DNA of 64,000 bases from Clostridiales bacterium (GTDB lineage Bacteria > Bacillota > Clostridia > Oscillospirales > CAG-272): contig QALR01000015.1 of NCBI GenBank assembly GCA_003150035.1, positions 62,001-126,000 on the forward strand, given 5' to 3'. Position numbers and translations under genes: made by a program. Each line of letters opens with the position of its first letter. Positions within the stretch are counted from its first letter, which is position 1. The notes beneath the pieces were generated by a model, which saw only the letters and a list, made by a program, of their open reading frames with translations, searched no databases and had not been told where the DNA came from. Below are positions 58,657 through 64,000 of this stretch, one piece after another.

Positions 58657-61074
58657 ATGAAAATCTATCCTATCGACAGAAAAACGCCTATCAAGCAATT
58701 CGATGATCTTTCTCTCTTGAATGGACATCGTCCCGTTTCCTCGCTGAAGCTGAAAATTCCCGCGGAAGAAAATTTTGTCCTGCAGCTCGCCGTACTTCCG
58801 GAGGGAGAACAGGAAATCACAAGCATACAGACCTATGGAAAGACCCCGATTTTATGTATCAATACGGAAATCACCGACCATACCGGCAAGTATCGCCAAA
58901 AGGCAGTTCCCTTGACAGACGGAGAGATTCAACCGTTGTTTTTTGTTATCGGTGCCGAACCAGAGAACAAAGGGGCCGAAGACCTCGTGCGCATCACCTT
59001 TCAAACGGACATGGGAGAGCAGACGCTTACGCTTGAAGTCCGTCGGACAGATGAACCCGTAGCGCAGGGAGGCGATAGCGAGCTTTGGCGGCTTTCCAGG
59101 CTCCGGTGGCTGAACAGCTCGAGATTTCTCGACGACAAGCCGGTTCCGCCCTATTTTGCCCCCGAACGGAACGGGAACACCATCCGTATTCTCGGGCGGG
59201 ATATCCGCATCGGGCAAAACGGGCTTCCCGAAGCCGTTACCATCTATTTTGATGAAAGCATCCTTTTGCGGGACACACCGCAAAAGAAGCTGTTTTGCTC
59301 GCCGATGGAATTTTGTCTTGACGGAGAAACGATCCTTTACGATGCCCCGACGTTCACATCAAAGGACGGACATATCGATATCGCCGCACACGGGTGCTCG
59401 GAGCACTTTAATCTTACGCTGGCAGGCAGGCTTTATTACGAGGGCGCCCTTCACTACTCCATCACCGTAGCGGCAACAGCAGACGCCGAGGTCAAAAATA
59501 TCCGGCTTGAGACCTCTCTTTCGCCCGACTGCGCGGATTATATGAACGGGCTTGGCGCAACCGGCGGCAAGGCCCACGATACCTCGTTTCGTTGGAATCC
59601 GGCAAAGCACTGGGATTGCCTCTATGTCGGCGCCGTCAATGCCGGCATACGCCTGAAATGGAAAGCAGAGCATTACAGACGTCCGCTTGTCAATATCTAT
59701 TATAAGAATCTTCCGCTTGTCATACCGGAAACGACGTGGGACAATCACGGAAACGGCGGCGTGACCTTTGAAAAAGGAGCTGATAAGGCGGAAATCTCCG
59801 CTTTCACCGGCAGGTTCTCTATGCATGCGGGAGAGGTTCGCCGGTTTGATTTTGAGATTCATCTGACGCCGTTTTCCCCGATCGATTACAAAAAGCATTA
59901 CGCGGTCCGATACAGCCACAACGACAATCTGACAAGCGGAGCCAATGAAATCCGGCGAGCCAAGGCAAACGGACTGAACTATATCAACGTGCATCACGGG
60001 AATCCGCTCAACCCGATTATCAACTATCCATTTCTTGAAACCAAAAAACTAAAAGCCTTTGTCGAGGCGGCAAAAGAAAAAGATATCGCCGTAAAGGTAT
60101 ACTATACGACGCGCGAGCACAGCAACCATATGGCCGAGGTCTTCGCCTATAAAGCTCTCGGAGATGAAATCATTTTGAGAAAAAAGGGAGAGGGCTATCC
60201 GCACAAAGGGGGCGTTCCCCAGTGGCTTGTCAAATATTTTGGCGATGAAATTATTCCCGCATGGAAAGTGGATTTTCCCCATGGCAAATACAAAAACGAT
60301 CCGGATATTACCTTTATCGTCCATCCCGGCTCCCGACTTGACAATTATTACATTGAGGGGCTCGACTATCTCGTTCGGAATATGGGAATCAAGGGCATTT
60401 ATATCGACGATACCGCCATGGACAGAACGACCCTTGAGCGCGCCAAAAAGGTGCTCATGCCGGTGGACGGACTCATCGACATGCATATGTGGAATCATGA
60501 ATGCGACGTTGCCGGCGACATCAGCTGCATGAATCTTTATACGGAGCTTCTGCCCTTCCTCGATAGCCTTTGGATCGGAGAAGGCTATCGCTACCGCCGC
60601 ATGACGCCGGAATTTCTGCTCATGGAGGTATCCGGTATTCCCTATGGAAAAACCAGTGCCATGCTTCAAGACGGCGGCGATCCCTATATCGGCATGCTTT
60701 ACGCGATGAACAACCGGTTCGGTTGGACGGGTGTCACAACCGCAACGCGAATGTATCGCTTATGGGATGATTTCGGAATCGAAGACAGTGAAATGCGCGG
60801 CTATTGGCACAGTAAAAATCCGGTCGCAACCGGAAATGACAGCGTTCTTTCCACCGTTTATCTCAAGACTGACAGCGCGCTTGTCTGCCTATTCAATTTC
60901 TCGGGGGAGGTAGCGTCTTTTCCTCTGAAAATCGATGAAGAGAAGCTTGGCTTTCCCGTCGGAAAAGCGGAAGCTGCTTTTATTCCGGGCCTGCAAAGAA
61001 AAAAGAAGATTTCGCTTGATAGGGAAATTTCGCTTGCCGGGAAAGACGGAGTCATTCTGCTGCTCCGCCGATGA
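58657..61074 (+). CDS. Glycoside hydrolase-like protein, GH123 N-terminal/DUF6067-like
   Basis: The 805-residue product has no signal peptide. Its N-terminal half is beta-rich. The middle (YYEGALHYSITVAATADAEVKNIRLE, YMNGLGATGGKAHDTSFRWN, WDCLYVGAVNAGIRLKWK) resembles the sandwich domain of GH123-type or DUF6067 proteins. A TIM-barrel-like part follows with NMGIKGIYIDDTAMDRTTLERA, then a small C-terminal beta domain. AGGAGG precedes the ATG. It is followed by a rhamnosidase gene with the same promoter type, so it is probably a cytoplasmic glycan enzyme. The exact activity is unknown. Confidence 0.75.
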   Translation: MKIYPIDRKTPIKQFDDLSLLNGHRPVSSLKLKIPAEENFVLQLAVLPEGEQEITSIQTYGKTPILCINTEITDHTGKYRQKAVPLTDGEIQPLFFVIGAEPENKGAEDLVRITFQTDMGEQTLTLEVRRTDEPVAQGGDSELWRLSRLRWLNSSRFLDDKPVPPYFAPERNGNTIRILGRDIRIGQNGLPEAVTIYFDESILLRDTPQKKLFCSPMEFCLDGETILYDAPTFTSKDGHIDIAAHGCSEHFNLTLAGRLYYEGALHYSITVAATADAEVKNIRLETSLSPDCADYMNGLGATGGKAHDTSFRWNPAKHWDCLYVGAVNAGIRLKWKAEHYRRPLVNIYYKNLPLVIPETTWDNHGNGGVTFEKGADKAEISAFTGRFSMHAGEVRRFDFEIHLTPFSPIDYKKHYAVRYSHNDNLTSGANEIRRAKANGLNYINVHHGNPLNPIINYPFLETKKLKAFVEAAKEKDIAVKVYYTTREHSNHMAEVFAYKALGDEIILRKKGEGYPHKGGVPQWLVKYFGDEIIPAWKVDFPHGKYKNDPDITFIVHPGSRLDNYYIEGLDYLVRNMGIKGIYIDDTAMDRTTLERAKKVLMPVDGLIDMHMWNHECDVAGDISCMNLYTELLPFLDSLWIGEGYRYRRMTPEFLLMEVSGIPYGKTSAMLQDGGDPYIGMLYAMNNRFGWTGVTTATRMYRLWDDFGIEDSEMRGYWHSKNPVATGNDSVLSTVYLKTDSALVCLFNFSGEVASFPLKIDEEKLGFPVGKAEAAFIPGLQRKKKISLDREISLAGKDGVILLLRR

Positions 61075-61150
61075 CGCCAATACCGGAGAAGTCCGCATGC
61101 AGCGGGCTTCTCTTTTCGGTAGAAGCGGTTCCCCAACATAAAGACATTAA

Positions 61151-61220
61151 AAATCATAAAAAATACGACAAATTCCAAAAAGACATTGATTTTTTTCATG
61201 ATTTATGATTTAATGATATC
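61151..61220 (+). promoter_or_regulatory. Promoter of the rhamnosidase-like gene with flanking inverted repeat
   Basis: TTGATT (61186-61191) and TTTAAT (61209-61214) are 17 bases apart, and TTTAATGATATC ends at 61220. AAATCATAAA (61151-61160) and TTTATGATTT (61202-61211) form a perfect 10-bp inverted repeat around the -35 region. This could bind a dimeric regulator at two half sites. Confidence 0.6.
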
Positions 61221-61255
61221 ACTTATCACTCATAAGAGGAGGAAAATCCGTAAGG

Positions 61256-63433
61256 ATGGCATATCCGATGAAAACACAGAATATTCAGTTTCAAAGCGCC
61301 GTTCCCGTCTGGGCAGCGGGCAGAGAGAAAGAGCTCAATCTTTGGCTTTCTGCACGTGCCAAGCTCCCCCGCGTGGAGAGCTGTATCCTGAAGCTTACCG
61401 GCTCATCAGCTTATATCGTAAAGGTCGACGGGGCTTTTATCGCGTTCGGCCCAGCCCGTTCGGCACACGGCTTTTACCGGGTCGACGAACTAGAGCTTGC
61501 ACCCTACATTAAAGAGGGCGGCAGTATTCTTACCATTACAGTCGCCGGTTACAACTGCAACTCCTATTATCACATTGAACAGCCTTCCTTTCTCTGCGCC
61601 GAACTGACAGCGGATGGGGACATCATCGCCGCGACCGGAAAATCCGGCTTTTTCTGCCGCGAAGTGACCGAACATGAGCAAAAAGCAGAGCGCTACAGCT
61701 TCCAACGCACCTTCTGCGAGGTCTACAATCTGGACCCGAGGCTTGCGGCATGGGAGACGGAACAGGAATGCGCCGGCTTTTCTCTTCTGGAGATGAGCCC
61801 GACTGAAGAAAAAACCTTTATCGCGCGCGGCTGCGGTTATAACACCTATGACTGGACTCCGGCAAAATCGATCTCCTCCCGTGTGGAATTTCACGTAGGA
61901 GATCATTCGGACGAGCTGAAATACCAACGCCAGATGAAAGAAATCAGTGACATTTATAAAGGATTTTACACCTGCGACGTCACAACCGATTCCCTGCTTG
62001 CAGCAAGAAATCTCGACCTCGACGTGATACACAAAACCGACGAGGCCCCCGGCCCCGAGCAGATTCGCGCCGGGCACGCCGTCACCTATCAAATGGAAAG
62101 AAATACAACAGGACAAATCGCCTTTGACGCCGTATGCGAGGAAGATGCGGAAATCATCGTCACATTCGATGAATATCTTGATAAAGATGATTATGTCAAT
62201 TTCCGCCGCATGAGTACTGTCAACGCACCGATCTTCCGCCTGAAAAAGGGCTCCTACCATCTTTCCACATTCGAACCTTACACGATGAGTGTTCTGCGTA
62301 TTTTCGTTACCCGCGGAAGCGTCCGTGTCTCCGGTGTCGGTCTTGTCTATTTCGGTGCGAATAAAACACAAAAGCGCTATAGCGGGAACGATCCTGTGCT
62401 TGCCAAGATATTCGATGCCGCCGTCGAAACCTATAGACAGAATACCTTCACCATTTTCATGGATTGCCCATCTCGTGAACGCGCCGGATGGCTGTGCGAT
62501 AGCTTTTTTACGGCGCGAGTCGAAAAGATTCTGACCGGAAATAGCGAGATCGAGCACAATTTCCTTGAAAACTTCTTCCTGCCGGACAGCTTCCGCTGTC
62601 TGCCGAAAGGCATGTTCCCGATGTGTTATCCCGGCGATCAGGTCGACGGAAACTTTATCCCGAACTGGGCAATGTGGCTCGTCATCGAGCTTGAGGAACA
62701 CCTGGAGAGAACCGGCGACCGCTCCTTTGTAGATGCGGCAAAGCCGCGCATTGACGCGCTGCTCGAATATTTCAAGCCGTTTGAAAACCAAGACGGTCTG
62801 CTTGAAAAGCTAAAAAAGTGGGTCTTTGTCGAATGGTCGAAGTCGAATGAACTGGTACAGGACATCAACTATCCGACCAATATGCTGTATGCGAAAATGC
62901 TGCGCTGTGCAGCCAATTTATACGGAGATAACAGTCTCAGAGAAAAAGCGGACAGAATCGCCAGAGCGATCAATGAACAATCCTATTTGGAAAACGGCTT
63001 TTACTGCGATAACGCAGTCTATAACGAAACCGGAAAGGCGGTTCTTTCTGGAAAATGCACGGAAAGCTGCCAATACTATGCGTTCTTCTGTGAAATCGCG
63101 ACCCCGGAAAGCCGTCCTGAGCTTTGGCGCCGCCTTCTCCACGACTTCGGTCCGTACCGCGTGAAAAAAGGCGCGTGGCCGAACTTCAATGAGGATGCCA
63201 AATGGCAGGATATCTATCCCTCCAACGCCTTTATCGGGAATTATCTGAGGCTTGAGCTGCTCTACCGTTATGGAGAATACGAAAAGCTGACAGAAAACAT
63301 CAAAGGTTACTTTCTCAAAATGGCGGAGCTTACGGGCACGCTTTGGGAAAACGACATGCCAACGGCGAGCTGCAATCACGGCTTCGCCTCCCATGTCATT
63401 TACTGGATGAACGGGATGGGAATGGTAGAATAA
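61256..63433 (+). CDS. Alpha-L-rhamnosidase-like glycosidase, GH78 family
   Basis: The 725-residue product has N-terminal beta domains (about 1-370) and an (alpha/alpha)6 barrel. The GH78 active-site pattern is clear: Asp403, Glu408 and Asp415 in DCPSRERAGWLCD, with the same 5- and 12-residue spacing as in known rhamnosidases. Glu698 lies in TLWE near the C-terminus. No signal peptide is seen, so it acts in the cytoplasm on imported fragments. AGGAGG is 13 bases before the ATG at 61256. An ATG four codons later is also possible. No sugar transporter is in the window. Confidence 0.88.
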   Translation: MAYPMKTQNIQFQSAVPVWAAGREKELNLWLSARAKLPRVESCILKLTGSSAYIVKVDGAFIAFGPARSAHGFYRVDELELAPYIKEGGSILTITVAGYNCNSYYHIEQPSFLCAELTADGDIIAATGKSGFFCREVTEHEQKAERYSFQRTFCEVYNLDPRLAAWETEQECAGFSLLEMSPTEEKTFIARGCGYNTYDWTPAKSISSRVEFHVGDHSDELKYQRQMKEISDIYKGFYTCDVTTDSLLAARNLDLDVIHKTDEAPGPEQIRAGHAVTYQMERNTTGQIAFDAVCEEDAEIIVTFDEYLDKDDYVNFRRMSTVNAPIFRLKKGSYHLSTFEPYTMSVLRIFVTRGSVRVSGVGLVYFGANKTQKRYSGNDPVLAKIFDAAVETYRQNTFTIFMDCPSRERAGWLCDSFFTARVEKILTGNSEIEHNFLENFFLPDSFRCLPKGMFPMCYPGDQVDGNFIPNWAMWLVIELEEHLERTGDRSFVDAAKPRIDALLEYFKPFENQDGLLEKLKKWVFVEWSKSNELVQDINYPTNMLYAKMLRCAANLYGDNSLREKADRIARAINEQSYLENGFYCDNAVYNETGKAVLSGKCTESCQYYAFFCEIATPESRPELWRRLLHDFGPYRVKKGAWPNFNEDAKWQDIYPSNAFIGNYLRLELLYRYGEYEKLTENIKGYFLKMAELTGTLWENDMPTASCNHGFASHVIYWMNGMGMVE

Positions 63434-63440
63434 AGTCAGA

Positions 63441-63567
63441 ACCACCGGTAAACCGGTGGCTTGCCCAGCCCCTAAAAGGGGCAACTACAGGCAGAGCCCC
63501 TAAAGGGGCACAGAAAGTTTGACACCGCATTATCATCACAGGCAGCCGCTCACGTGCGGCTGTCTTT
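63441..63567. repeat. Palindromes at the left end of an IS200/IS605-type element
   Basis: CCACCGG/CCGGTGG (63442-63459), two GCCCC/GGGGC stems (63468-63482 and 63496-63509), and a CAGCCGC/GCGGCTG stem (63543-63562) with a T-run follow each other. They lie between the rhamnosidase stop and the tnpA stop. Such subterminal hairpins are where TnpA of this family binds. The last hairpin may also end the rhamnosidase transcript. Confidence 0.6.
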
Positions 63568-63568
63568 T

Positions 63569-64000
63569 TTATGCCTTGCGATTCTTGCTACCCGTAAACG
63601 GGTCAGTGTATTCCTTGATCGACATTTGATCCAAAGTATAATCTTCTTCTAATTGGTTTCGGATATATTCCGCAATTACTTTCTTGTTCCTTCCTACTGT
63701 GTCCACGTAATATCCCCTGCACCAGAAATTTCTCGATCCGTACTTGTATTTCAGATTTGCATGTCGATCAAATATCATCAAACTGCTTTTCCCCTTGAGA
63801 TATCCCATGAATTGTGCTATACTTATGTAGGGTGGGATGCTCACAAGCATATGTATGTGGTCTGGACATGCTTCTGCTTCTATGATCTCTACCCCTTTCT
63901 GTTCGCATAGCTTTCTCAATATCTCTCCTATGTCTTTCCTCAACTGCCCATATATTTCTTTCCGCCTAAACTTCGGCGCAAATACTATATGGTATTGACA
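63569..64000 (-). CDS. tnpA: IS200/IS605 family transposase TnpA, N-terminus cut by the window
   Basis: The frame is open from the right edge (CQYHIVFAPKFRRKEIYGQL) to a stop at 63569. TnpA is a small HUH single-strand transposase. The HUH motif is DHIHML and the catalytic Tyr lies in VIAEYIRNQL. CPDHIHMLVSIPPYISIAQFMGYLKGKSS and RNFWCRGYYVDTVG are family blocks. About ten N-terminal residues are missing. No tnpB is seen on this side. The visible copy appears intact. Confidence 0.93.
   Translation of the reverse strand, partial: CQYHIVFAPKFRRKEIYGQLRKDIGEILRKLCEQKGVEIIEAEACPDHIHMLVSIPPYISIAQFMGYLKGKSSLMIFDRHANLKYKYGSRNFWCRGYYVDTVGRNKKVIAEYIRNQLEEDYTLDQMSIKEYTDPFTGSKNRKA

Noticed and set aside
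61490..62791. A 433-codon open frame on the minus strand
   Set aside because: It is antisense to the GH78 gene, whose catalytic residues are intact.
63441..63567. Repeated short palindromes as a CRISPR array
   Set aside because: The units differ in sequence and spacing and belong to the end of an IS200/IS605 element.

Overview
The window is a chromosomal segment of a spore-forming, fermentative member of the Clostridia (Firmicutes/Bacillota). The grounds are a division and cell-wall cluster (murF, mraY, ftsW, murG, ftsQ/divIB, ftsZ), spore genes (ytfJ, a dacF-type carboxypeptidase, gerA-type genes, a SpoVB-like flippase), ireB, sepF/divIVA, scpA/scpB, clostridial FeoB-type iron uptake, AGGAGG-type ribosome binding sites and sigma-A promoters. 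Base composition is moderate. One AT-rich island near 23.2-24.5 kb stands out. No rRNA, tRNA or CRISPR array was seen.

Layout. 1-6.2 kb: the end of a mur/fts operon, with ftsZ on its own promoter. 6.3-22.4 kb: a LysR regulator, then mostly minus-strand housekeeping genes: prfB, an acetyltransferase, rluB, dacF, ytfJ, DUF2953, scpB, scpA, an M50 protease, engB, lon, a secreted trigger-factor-like lipoprotein, a TIM-barrel protein coupled to lexA, and ireB, with an M14 peptidase divergent from lexA. 22.5-24.5 kb: an unknown gene and the AT-rich island with a P-loop kinase between two imperfect 19-bp direct repeats. 24.5-33.1 kb: plus-strand operons queA-miaA-(HlyD-like)-yggS and sepF-divIVA-lspA-rluD-HAD-DUF1835. 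33-37 kb: a YitT protein, a SpoVB-like flippase and a GH130 phosphorylase. 37-41.5 kb: a ferrous-iron locus (Cys-rich protein, feoB, two feoA, a DtxR-type regulator, DUF2325). 41.8-49 kb: gerAB/gerAA, an MFS protein, rplS, dapA and tmcAL. 49-57.2 kb: ackA and a biotin/Na+ decarboxylase operon. 57.4-64 kb: gap, two glycosidase genes and the start of an IS200/IS605 element.

How the parts work together. The iron locus looks like a self-contained regulon: three copies of the inverted repeat GTTAG-N6-CTAAC lie upstream of feoB, the second feoA and DUF2325, around a DtxR-family regulator gene. The decarboxylase operon carries an acyl-CoA-type and an oxaloacetate/pyruvate-type carboxyltransferase, with one biotin carrier and one beta/gamma membrane pump. 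This suggests that transcarboxylation and Na+ export are joined. Together with acetate kinase and GAPDH it points to sugar or organic-acid fermentation with a sodium-based energy step. The two glycosidase genes share a nearly identical promoter and are probably co-regulated.

The most unusual small-scale signal is the prfB leader. Release factor 2 is encoded without the usual programmed frameshift, but its leader has a well-spaced Shine-Dalgarno sequence followed by an AUG-UGA start-stop pair, which could replace the frameshift as a UGA-dependent control.
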